Below, in pieces: positions 51,394 through 57,483 of a stretch of DNA of 57,483 bases. The stretch's first letter is position 1. Each line of letters begins with the position of its first letter. Both the position numbers and the translations under genes were made by a program. The notes beneath the pieces are model-generated. The model ran no database searches, was not told the origin of the DNA, and saw only the letters and a list, made by a program, of their open reading frames with translations. Source of the stretch: Streptomyces griseus (GTDB taxonomy: Bacteria; Actinomycetota; Actinomycetes; Streptomycetales; Streptomycetaceae); assembly GCA_002154345.1 (NCBI GenBank), contig MUNB01000005.1, forward strand, positions 1 through 57,483, read 5' to 3'.

Positions 51394-52790
51394 GCGACGC
51401 CGCCGTGACTGGAGTAGCCATGGAGTTCCACCCGCAGCCCACCGCCGGCACGGCCCGCCCCTGGGCCTTCCCGGCGCCCGAGCGCGGCGCCCTGCCCAAC
51501 GGACTGACCGTGCTGCGCTGCCACCGCCCCGGCCAGCAGGTCGTCGCGGTGGAGATCTTCCTGGACGCGCCGTTGGAGGCCGAGCCCGAGGGCCTGGACG
51601 GCGTGGCCACGATCATGTCGCGGGCGCTCTCCGAGGGCACCGACAAGCACAGCGCCGAGGAGTTCGCCGCCGAGCTGGAGCGCTGCGGCGCCACCCTCGA
51701 CGCGCACGCCGACCACCCCGGCGTCCGGGTCTCCCTGGAGGTCCCGGCCTCCCGGCTGGCCAAGGCCCTCGGCCTGGTCGCCGAGGCGCTGCGGGCCCCG
51801 GCCTTCGCCGAGAGCGAGATCGAGCGCCTGGTGGGCAACCGCCTCGACGAGATCCCGCACGAGCAGGCCAACCCGTCCCGGCGCGCCGCCAAGCAGCTCT
51901 CCAAGGAGCTGTTCCCGGCCACCGCCCGGATGTCCCGCCCGCGCCTGGGCACCGAGGAGACCGTCCGGCGGATCGACCAGGCCGCCGTGCGCGCCTTCTT
52001 CGACGCCCACGTCCGCCCGTCCACCGCGACGGCCGTGATCGTCGGCGACCTGACCGGCATCGACCTGGACGCGCTGCTGGCGGAGACCCTCGGCGACTGG
52101 TCGGGCAACACCGCCCAGGCCCGCCCGGTGCCGCCCATCACCGCGGACGACACCGGCCGCGTGGTCATCGTGGACCGCCCCGGCGCGGTCCAGACCCAGC
52201 TGCTGATCGGCCGGATCGGCGCCGACCGGCACGAGCGCGTGTGGCCCGCGCAGGTGCTCGGCACGTACTGCCTGGGCGGCACCCTCACCTCCCGGCTGGA
52301 CCGGGTGCTGCGCGAGGAGAAGGGCTACACCTACGGCGTACGCGCCTTCGCCCAGGTGCTGCGCTCCAGCGGCCCCGAATCGGGCGGCGCTGCGATGCTC
52401 GCGATCAGCGGTTCGGTGGACACGGAGTCCACCGGACCGGCGCTGGACGACCTCTGGAAGGTCCTGCGGACGCTGGCCGCCGAGGGGCTGACCGACGCCG
52501 AGCGCGAGACGGCCGTGCAGAACCTGGTGGGCGTCGCCCCGCTGAAGTTCGAGACCGCCGCCTCCGTCGCGAGCACGCTGGCCGACCAGGTCGAGCAGCA
52601 CCTCCCCGACGACTATCAGGCCGACCTCTACGCCCGGCTCGCCGAGACGGGCACCGTGGAGGCGACCGCCGCCGTGGTCAACGCCTTCCCGGTGGACCGT
52701 CTCGTCACGGTCCTCGTGGGTGACGCCGCGCGGATCGCGGAGCCCGTGAAGGCGCTCGGCATCGGCGAGGTGTCCGTCGTCACCGGCTGA
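51390..52790 (+). CDS. M16 family protein without zinc site (non-catalytic partner)
   Basis: 466 aa, GTG start overlapping the previous stop by 4 nt. The position of HxxEH is replaced by TIMSRALSEG, so it cannot bind zinc. The C-terminal half keeps GGTLTSRLDRVLREEKGYTYGV, the Arg/Tyr substrate-binding part that complements a catalytic subunit in M16B heterodimers. Expected partner of the preceding peptidase in a closed-chamber degradation of small peptides. Confidence 0.86.
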   Translation: MSDAAVTGVAMEFHPQPTAGTARPWAFPAPERGALPNGLTVLRCHRPGQQVVAVEIFLDAPLEAEPEGLDGVATIMSRALSEGTDKHSAEEFAAELERCGATLDAHADHPGVRVSLEVPASRLAKALGLVAEALRAPAFAESEIERLVGNRLDEIPHEQANPSRRAAKQLSKELFPATARMSRPRLGTEETVRRIDQAAVRAFFDAHVRPSTATAVIVGDLTGIDLDALLAETLGDWSGNTAQARPVPPITADDTGRVVIVDRPGAVQTQLLIGRIGADRHERVWPAQVLGTYCLGGTLTSRLDRVLREEKGYTYGVRAFAQVLRSSGPESGGAAMLAISGSVDTESTGPALDDLWKVLRTLAAEGLTDAERETAVQNLVGVAPLKFETAASVASTLADQVEQHLPDDYQADLYARLAETGTVEATAAVVNAFPVDRLVTVLVGDAARIAEPVKALGIGEVSVVTG

Positions 52791-52816
52791 CGGCACCTGT
52801 GGCACACCGCCGCGAA

Positions 52817-52857
52817 GAGGACCCCGACGGACGGAAGTTCGCCGGGGTCCTCCCTTT
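52817..52857 (+). terminator. Intrinsic terminator with T-tract after the M16 pair
   Basis: GAGGACCCCG (52817-52826) pairs with CGGGGTCCTC (52843-52852), followed by CCTTTTT. One of the few hairpins here with a real T-run. Confidence 0.85.
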
Positions 52858-52942
52858 TTGCCCGATTGGCTAGCTTCGCTCCCTTTTGTTGGAGAGGTTG
52901 CCTGTCTGCCCTGTGGGATGCGCGACAAATCCCCCTGTCCGT

Positions 52943-52972
52943 TTGGTGATGGGAAGTCGCCCCGCCTAGCGT
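52943..52972 (+). promoter_or_regulatory. Vegetative promoter of the riboswitch/M23 unit
   Basis: TTGGTG (52943-52948), 18 bp, TAGCGT (52967-52972): a good HrdB-type promoter placing the start near 52979, about 40 nt before the riboswitch. Confidence 0.6.
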
Positions 52973-53020
52973 CGGCCCGGCTGTCCGTCACCCGTATGCC
53001 GCATCCGCGGCGCCGGGCAG

Positions 53021-53170
53021 TCATCGCCGAGTCCCCGTCAGGCGCGAGCCTGGGGAGCCGGGGACCCACACGCAGTCCCTGGGGTGAATCGGAGGCCCGT
53101 GCCGTGAACCGGCGCGGGGATCCGTAGGAGACCTTCCTGCTCCGAACCCGTCAGCTAACCCGGTAGGCGA
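53021..53170 (+). ncRNA. c-di-AMP riboswitch (ydaO/yuaA leader)
   Basis: Conserved blocks of the ydaO motif are present in order: TCGCCGAGTCCCC, GAGCCGGGGACCCA, CTGGGGTGAATC, then CTTCC and CCGAACCCGTCAGCTAACC and GGTAGGCGA. The closing helix pairs TCGCC (53024-53028) with GGCGA (53166-53170). In Streptomyces this element is off when c-di-AMP is bound and controls cell-wall hydrolases, which fits the M23 gene 26 nt downstream. Confidence 0.9.
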
Positions 53171-53196
53171 GAAGGAAGGAAAGGATCAGCCTCTCC

Positions 53197-54012
53197 ATGG
53201 CGTTCACCCGTGCCACCGGGAAGCACCGTGCCCCGAGCCGCCTGACGCGTCGCAGCGCCCAGGCCGCCGGCATCGCGGCCCTGGCCACCACCGGAGTCCT
53301 CGGCTCGCTGTCCTCCCCGGCCCTCGCCGCGGACGCCGAGGCCGCCAAGGTCGCCGACACCGGCCTCACCCAGGCCATCTCCCTCGACGCCACCCTCGCC
53401 GACCAGATCGACGCCCAGGCCCAGGCCCAGAAGCAGCAGGCCGAGGCGGTCGCCAGGGCGAAGGCCAAGGCCGCCGCCGAGGCCCGCGAGAAGGCCGCCA
53501 AGGCCAAGGCGAAGGCGGAGGCCCAGCGCAAGGCCGAGGCCCGCGCCAAGGAGATCCGCGAGGAGAAGGCCCGTGCCGCCCGCGCCGCCGAGCGCGCCCG
53601 GCTCAACGCCTTCCACCTCCCGGTCGCCGGCTCCCACGTCACCACCGGCTACAAGACCGGCGGCTCCCTCTGGTCCTCCGGCAGCCACTCCGGCGTGGAC
53701 TTCATGGCCGCCTCCGGCAGCTCCGTCGTCGCGGTCGGCGCCGGTACGGTCGTCGAGGCCGGCTGGGGCGGCGCGTACGGCAACAACATCGTGCTCCGGA
53801 TGTCGGACGGCACGTACACCCAGTACGGCCACCTCTCCTCGATCGGCGTCTCCGTCGGCCAGAGCGTCTCCTCCGGCCAGCAGATCGGGCTCTCCGGCTC
53901 CACCGGCAACTCCACCGGCCCGCACCTGCACTTCGAGGCCCGCACCACCCCCGACTACGGCTCCGACATGGACCCCGTCGGCTACCTGCGCTCGCACGGT
54001 CTGAACGTCTGA
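53197..54012 (+). CDS. Secreted M23-family peptidoglycan hydrolase
   Basis: 271 aa. Signal peptide cleaved after PALA near residue 44; then an Ala/Lys/Glu-rich coiled coil (~65-135, QAQAQKQQAEAVARAKA-type repeats); then a C-terminal M23 (LytM) domain with His164-x3-Asp168 (HSGVDF) and HLH (His243, His245; GPHLHFEA). It cleaves peptide cross-links in the wall. The gene is downstream of a c-di-AMP riboswitch, tying wall remodelling to osmotic/K+ signalling. A GGAAAGG sequence lies upstream of the ATG. Confidence 0.9.
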   Translation: MAFTRATGKHRAPSRLTRRSAQAAGIAALATTGVLGSLSSPALAADAEAAKVADTGLTQAISLDATLADQIDAQAQAQKQQAEAVARAKAKAAAEAREKAAKAKAKAEAQRKAEARAKEIREEKARAARAAERARLNAFHLPVAGSHVTTGYKTGGSLWSSGSHSGVDFMAASGSSVVAVGAGTVVEAGWGGAYGNNIVLRMSDGTYTQYGHLSSIGVSVGQSVSSGQQIGLSGSTGNSTGPHLHFEARTTPDYGSDMDPVGYLRSHGLNV

Positions 54013-54033
54013 CCCGCCTGTGCACGATCCCGC

Positions 54034-54065
54034 CCGAAGGCCCCGGCACCCGCCGGGGCCTTCGG
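54034..54065 (+). terminator. 13-bp stem terminator after the M23 gene
   Basis: CCGAAGGCCCCGG (54034-54046) pairs with its complement (54053-54065), 6-nt loop. Confidence 0.8.
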
Positions 54066-54134
54066 CAATTCCGGCCTGAAGATTTCCCTGGATTCCGGCC
54101 TGCCATCGGAAATTCCGGCAGATTGCCATAGAGT
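54066..54134 (+). promoter_or_regulatory. GntR promoter region with ATTCCGGC repeats
   Basis: ATTCCGGC occurs three times (54068, 54091, 54111, approximate starts), and a -10-like TAGAGT sits at 54129-54134. The repeats may be binding sites of the GntR protein starting at 54191. Confidence 0.35.
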
Positions 54135-54190
54135 CACGGAACAGACGTCGGGCGGCCGCGTTTCGCGGGGATCAAGGCGGAGGTTCGGAC

Positions 54191-54898
54191 ATGCGCATTC
54201 CCGCGCATTCGGTATGCACGGCAATCCGTGACGACATCGTCTCCGGTGTCTACGAGCGCGGCAGCCGCCTCACCGAGGAGCTGCTGGCCCGCCGTTACGG
54301 GGTCTCCCGCGTCCCCGTCCGCGAGGCCCTGCGCACCCTGGAGTCCGAGGGCTTCGTGGTCACCCGCAGACACGCCGGCGCCTGTGTCGCCGAACCCACC
54401 GCGCAGGAGGCGGCCGACCTCCTGGAGCTGCGGATGCTCCTGGAGCCGCTGGGCGCCGCACGCGCCGCCCAGCGCCGCACGGAGGCCCATCTGAAGGTGC
54501 TCCGGGGTCTGGTCAGGCTGGGCCAGGAGCGGGCCCGCCGGGGCGAGGGCGAGGATCTGCGCTCGCTGGGCGGCTGGTTCCACGAGACCCTCGCCCAGGC
54601 GTCGAACAGCCCCGGCCTCATCGCGCTGCTCACCCAGCTCCGGCACAAGATCGCCTGGATGTACGCCGTCGAGCAGCCGGCCCGTCCGGTCGACGCCTGG
54701 GCCGAGCGCGGCGCGATCGTGGACGCCGTGGCGCGCGGCGACGCGGAGCGGGCGAGGGCACTGACCGCCCAGCACGCGGAACGCGCCACCGGCGCCCACC
54801 GGCTCCGCCGCCCCGATCTCGCGGGGCGTCGCACCGCCGCCGTTCCGCCGGTGAGAAGTTCGCAACACGGCGTAAACACGGCGAGTGTCCGGCATTAA
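54191..54898 (+). CDS. GntR-family (FCD-type) transcriptional regulator
   Basis: 235 aa, GGAGG 8 nt upstream of the ATG. Winged HTH: AIRDDIVSGVYERGSRLTEELLARRYGVSRVPVREALRTLESEGFV (split motif: L-A-R-R-Y-G-V-S and P-V-R-E-A-L). The C-terminal FCD helical domain (EAADLLELRMLLEPLGAARAA, HETLAQASNSPGL) usually binds a small carboxylate with a metal ion. Target unknown; a role near HPr and carboxylate genes would make sense but is not shown. Confidence 0.88.
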   Translation: MRIPAHSVCTAIRDDIVSGVYERGSRLTEELLARRYGVSRVPVREALRTLESEGFVVTRRHAGACVAEPTAQEAADLLELRMLLEPLGAARAAQRRTEAHLKVLRGLVRLGQERARRGEGEDLRSLGGWFHETLAQASNSPGLIALLTQLRHKIAWMYAVEQPARPVDAWAERGAIVDAVARGDAERARALTAQHAERATGAHRLRRPDLAGRRTAAVPPVRSSQHGVNTASVRH

Positions 54899-54899
54899 C

Positions 54900-54975
54900 A
54901 AAAGAGCCGTATACAAAGAGAAGTAATTCCGGTGCGCCATTCAGGCTGCCCGCATTATCGGGGCGCGGCTCTTTT
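54900..54975. repeat. Inverted AAAAGAGCCG / CGGCTCTTTT pair
   Basis: AAAAGAGCCG (54900-54909) and CGGCTCTTTT (54966-54975) are inverted arms 56 bp apart, just after the GntR stop. The same motif recurs in the strong hairpin at 54994-55034. Confidence 0.7.
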
Positions 54976-54993
54976 CTGAATCTTTCCCGAAAG

Positions 54994-55034
54994 CGAAAGA
55001 GCCGTGATCCCTTCACGGGATCACGGCTCTTTCG
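54994..55034. terminator. 18-bp stem bidirectional terminator between GntR and HPr genes
   Basis: Arms 54994-55011 and 55017-55034 (CGAAAGAGCCGTGATCCC and complement), 5-nt loop, with T-rich arms at both ends. It serves the convergent GntR and ptsH genes. Confidence 0.88.
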
Positions 55035-55069
55035 CCGGTCGCACCCGGGCGGACCCGGAGTCGCGTGGG

Positions 55070-55351
55070 TCAGACGGTCTCCGGAAGCTCTTCCAGGCCC
55101 TCGGCGACGAGCTTCGCCAGCCGGTCCAGAGCGGCCTCGGCGTCGTCCGCGTCGGACGCGAGCACGATCTCCTCGCCACCCTGCGCGCCCAGACCGAGCA
55201 CGGCCAGCATGGAGGCGGCGTTCACCGGGTTGCCGTCGGCCTTGGCGATCGTCACCGGGACGCCGGAGGCCGTGGCGGCACGGACGAAGATGGAAGCGGG
55301 GCGGGCGTGCAGGCCCTCGGCCCAACCGACGTTTACGCGGCGCTCAGCCAT
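55070..55351 (-). CDS. ptsH: HPr phosphocarrier protein
   Basis: 93 aa from ATG 55351 (GAAGGG 8 nt upstream). The active-site His15 lies in GLHARPAS, and the regulatory Ser site region is NAASMLAVLGLGA. HPr passes phosphate from enzyme I to sugar EIIA components of the PTS. The size and motifs are standard. Encoded alone, as usual in Streptomyces. Confidence 0.93.
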   Translation of the reverse strand: MAERRVNVGWAEGLHARPASIFVRAATASGVPVTIAKADGNPVNAASMLAVLGLGAQGGEEIVLASDADDAEAALDRLAKLVAEGLEELPETV

Positions 55352-55411
55352 GGTTCTGCCCTTCACATATCAACGGTTGTCTAGACCAGTCTCTCATGCA
55401 GTGCGTGGTGC

Positions 55412-55447
55412 TGTGCCCGGCCTCCTGTCCGGCCGTAGGCTTTGGCC
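55412..55447 (+). promoter_or_regulatory. Leaderless-type promoter of the GNAT/acyl-CoA-synthetase gene
   Basis: TGTGCC (55412-55417), 18-bp spacer, TAGGCT (55436-55441), 6 nt to ATG 55448; no Shine-Dalgarno. Confidence 0.45.
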
Positions 55448-57483
55448 ATGGAGCCCACGCCGGAGCAGAGTCCGCATCACGCGTACCCCGACCACTGGGA
55501 AGCGGACGTGGTGCTCCGCGACGGGGGCACCGCGCGCATCAGGCCGATCACCACGGACGACGCCGAGCGACTGGTCAGCTTCTACGAGCAGGTGTCCGAC
55601 GAGTCGAAGTACTACCGCTTCTTCGCCCCGTATCCCCGCCTATCCGACCGGGACGTGCACCGCTTCACCCATCACGACTACGTCGACCGGGTCGGACTGG
55701 CGGTCACGATCGGCGGCGAGTTCATCGGAACCGTCCGCTACGACCGCATCGACGACACGGGCCGCCCCGCCTCCGCGCCCGCCGACGAGGCCGAGGTCGC
55801 CTTCCTCGTCCAGGACGCCCACCAGGGCCGCGGAGTCGCCTCGGCGCTGCTCGAACACATCGCCGCGGTCGCCCGCGAGCGCGGCATCCGGCGGTTCGCC
55901 GCCGAGGTGCTCCCCGCCAACAACAAAATGATCAAGGTGTTCCGGGACGGCGGATACACCCAGCGCCGCAGCTTCGAGGACGGCTCCGTCCACCTCACCC
56001 TCGACCTCGAACCCACCGAGAAGTCCCTCGCCGTCCAGCGCGGCCGCGAACAGCGCGCCGAGGCCCGCTCGGTGCAGCGCCTCCTCGCCCCGGGCTCCGT
56101 CGCGGTCATCGGCGCCGGGCGCAACCACGGCGGGGTGGGCCGCACGGTCCTGCGCAACCTCCTCGCCGCCGGGTTCACCGGCCGCGCCTACGCCGTCAAC
56201 CGCGCCTTCGACGAGGGCCTCGCCACCCTCGACGGCGTTCCGGCCCACCGTTCGCTCGGCGAGATCGACGAGCAGGTCGACCTCGCCGTGATCGCCGTCC
56301 CCGCCCACCGGGTGCCCGAGGCCGTCGCCGACTGCGGGGAGCACGGCGTCCAGGGCCTGGTCGTCCTCTCCGCCGGTTACGCCGAGCGGGGCGCCGACGG
56401 CCGCGAGCTCCAGCGCGAACTGGTCCGCCAGGCCCGCTCGTACGGCATGCGGATCATCGGCCCGAACGCCTTCGGCATCATCAACACCGCCGAGTCCGTC
56501 CGGCTGAACGCCTCGCTCGCCCCCGAGTCGCCCGCCCGTGGCCGGATCGGTCTGTTCACCCAGTCCGGCGCGATCGGCATCGCCCTGCTTTCCGGCCTCC
56601 ACCGGCGCGGCGCGGGCCTGTCCTCCTTCATCTCGGCGGGCAACCGGGCCGACGTCTCCGGCAACGACTTCCTCCAGTACTCCTTCGAGGACCCGGACAC
56701 CGACGTCGCCCTCCTCTACCTCGAATCGCTCGGCAACCCGCGCAAGTTCACCCGCCTCGCCCGCCGCACCGCCGCCGTGAAGCCCGTCGTCGTGGTGAAG
56801 GGCGCCCGGCACAGCGGCTCCACCCCGCCCGGCCACGCGGTCCCGGTCAGCCGCATCCCGGACGCCACGGTCTCCGCGCTGATGCGCCAGGCCGGCGTCA
56901 TCCGGGTCGACACCGTGACCGAGATGGTCGACGCCGGACTCCTGCTGGCGGGCCAGCCGCTGCCGGCCGGCCCCCGGGTCGCCATCCTCGGCAACTCCGA
57001 GTCCCTCGGCCTGCTGACGTACGACGCCTGCCTGGCCGAGGGGCTGCGCCCGCGCCCGCCGATCGACCTCACCACCGCCGCCTCCCCGCAGGACTTCCGG
57101 GACGCGCTGGCGGAGGCGCTGGCGGACGGCACCTGCGACGCCGTGATCGTCACCGCCATCCCGTGGGTGGGGGAGAACGGCGAGGCCGAGACCGGTGACG
57201 GCCAGGTGCTGGCCAAGGCCCTGACCAGGGCGGTGGCCGGGGGATCGGCCAAGCCGGTGGCCGTCGTCCACGTCGAGATCGGCGGCCTCGCCGAGGCACT
57301 GGCCGCCGCGAGCAGCACGGCCGCCCCCCGCCCCCGTACGGTGACCTCCGCCGCCCGGACGCGAGCGGCCACCACCGCCACGACGACCCAAACCACGACC
57401 ACCGGCACGCCCGCAGCCCAGGCCACAACCACCGGCACCGGCACGCCCGCAGCCCCGGAAGCCACCACCGCGCCGGCCACCCC
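55448..57483 (+). CDS. GNAT acetyltransferase fused to NDP-forming acyl-CoA synthetase-like domains (protein acetyltransferase, 3' end cut off)
   Basis: At least 678 aa, open to the window edge. N-terminal GNAT domain (~20-170) with ESKYYRFFAPYPRLSD, then the acetyl-CoA loop VQDAHQGRGVASALL and a C-terminal NNKMIKVFRDGGY. From ~195 a CoA-binding Rossmann domain (LAPGSVAVIGAGRNHGGVG), then a succinyl-CoA-ligase-like domain (GLFTQSGAIGIALL, FISAGNRADVSGNDFLQY, with DVALLYLESLGNPRKF). It ends in a Thr/Ala/Pro-rich linker. Bacterial proteins of this design (Pat type) acetylate lysines of metabolic enzymes such as acetyl-CoA synthetase. An ATP-grasp domain probably follows beyond the window. The mRNA looks leaderless. 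Confidence 0.85.
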   Translation, partial: MEPTPEQSPHHAYPDHWEADVVLRDGGTARIRPITTDDAERLVSFYEQVSDESKYYRFFAPYPRLSDRDVHRFTHHDYVDRVGLAVTIGGEFIGTVRYDRIDDTGRPASAPADEAEVAFLVQDAHQGRGVASALLEHIAAVARERGIRRFAAEVLPANNKMIKVFRDGGYTQRRSFEDGSVHLTLDLEPTEKSLAVQRGREQRAEARSVQRLLAPGSVAVIGAGRNHGGVGRTVLRNLLAAGFTGRAYAVNRAFDEGLATLDGVPAHRSLGEIDEQVDLAVIAVPAHRVPEAVADCGEHGVQGLVVLSAGYAERGADGRELQRELVRQARSYGMRIIGPNAFGIINTAESVRLNASLAPESPARGRIGLFTQSGAIGIALLSGLHRRGAGLSSFISAGNRADVSGNDFLQYSFEDPDTDVALLYLESLGNPRKFTRLARRTAAVKPVVVVKGARHSGSTPPGHAVPVSRIPDATVSALMRQAGVIRVDTVTEMVDAGLLLAGQPLPAGPRVAILGNSESLGLLTYDACLAEGLRPRPPIDLTTAASPQDFRDALAEALADGTCDAVIVTAIPWVGENGEAETGDGQVLAKALTRAVAGGSAKPVAVVHVEIGGLAEALAAASSTAAPRPRTVTSAARTRAATTATTTQTTTTGTPAAQATTTGTGTPAAPEATTAPAT

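Larger units (their letters stand above)
52791..53196. other. 406-bp interval with terminator, promoter and riboswitch
   Basis: No gene. It holds the M16 terminator (52817-52852), a vegetative promoter (52943-52972) and the c-di-AMP riboswitch (53021-53170), each listed separately. Confidence 0.8.

Overview
The window is about 57 kb of a Streptomyces chromosome. The support is its very high GC with strong third-position bias, many GTG/TTG starts and leaderless-type promoters, XRE/DUF397/GPP34 gene clusters, a DUF7455 zinc protein, a c-di-AMP riboswitch ahead of an M23 peptidase, and gene content typical of the core arm of that genus. I annotate 47 protein genes (the last one cut by the window edge) and one tRNA-Arg(CCT).

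Layout. 0.2-3.3 kb: a STAND-type ATPase with TPR repeats, then a VapBC toxin-antitoxin pair with a palindromic operator. 3.5-8.4 kb: an ADP-ribosylglycohydrolase-like protein that has lost its metal ligands, an SSS symporter, and a divergent SDR / alpha-beta barrel pair sharing a palindrome. 8.6-10.9 kb: a DUF397, XRE-DUF5753 and GPP34 cluster. 11-20 kb: cell-envelope functions (a D-Ala-D-Ala carboxypeptidase with a huge acidic cytoplasmic arm, a polytopic membrane protein, a zinc-ribbon membrane protein, lipoproteins and secreted proteins), an ATP-grasp protein and a phosphotransferase. 20.2-23.2 kb: tRNA-Arg, an ArsR-like regulator and two exported proteins. 23.4-32 kb: an acyl-CoA ligase, an M6-type protease, a TetR gene followed by an MFS pump, a MarR/LigB dioxygenase pair and a questin-oxidase-like protein.

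32.6-57.5 kb reads like the conserved hrdB-parE-parC-ptsH core as I remember it from S. coelicolor: sigma factor, trypsin-like protease, DUF7455, ParE, a DUF485/SSS carboxylate transporter with a CitAB-type two-component system, a LacI regulator, two divergent citrate synthases plus a CobW GTPase, ParC, an M16 protease pair, the c-di-AMP riboswitch with an M23 hydrolase, GntR, HPr, and a GNAT/acyl-CoA-synthetase-like protein acetyltransferase.

The most striking object is the sigma factor at 32659-33663. Its first ~123 residues look like the non-essential sigma HrdD, but from ~residue 132 to the end it looks like the principal sigma HrdB, and the switch falls in a short conserved stretch. Just upstream is an exact match to the SigR consensus (GGAAT-N18-GTT), which I recall for hrdD. 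The genes to its left (TetR/MFS, MarR) resemble the neighbourhood I recall for hrdD, and the genes to its right the neighbourhood of hrdB. The simplest reading is a recombination between hrdD and hrdB, possibly a large inversion, that made a sigma factor with HrdB promoter specificity, no long N-terminal domain, and thiol-stress control. Other notable items are a CRP-like box, several tandem repeats at gene ends, and divergent operator palindromes. All comparisons with named strains are from memory.
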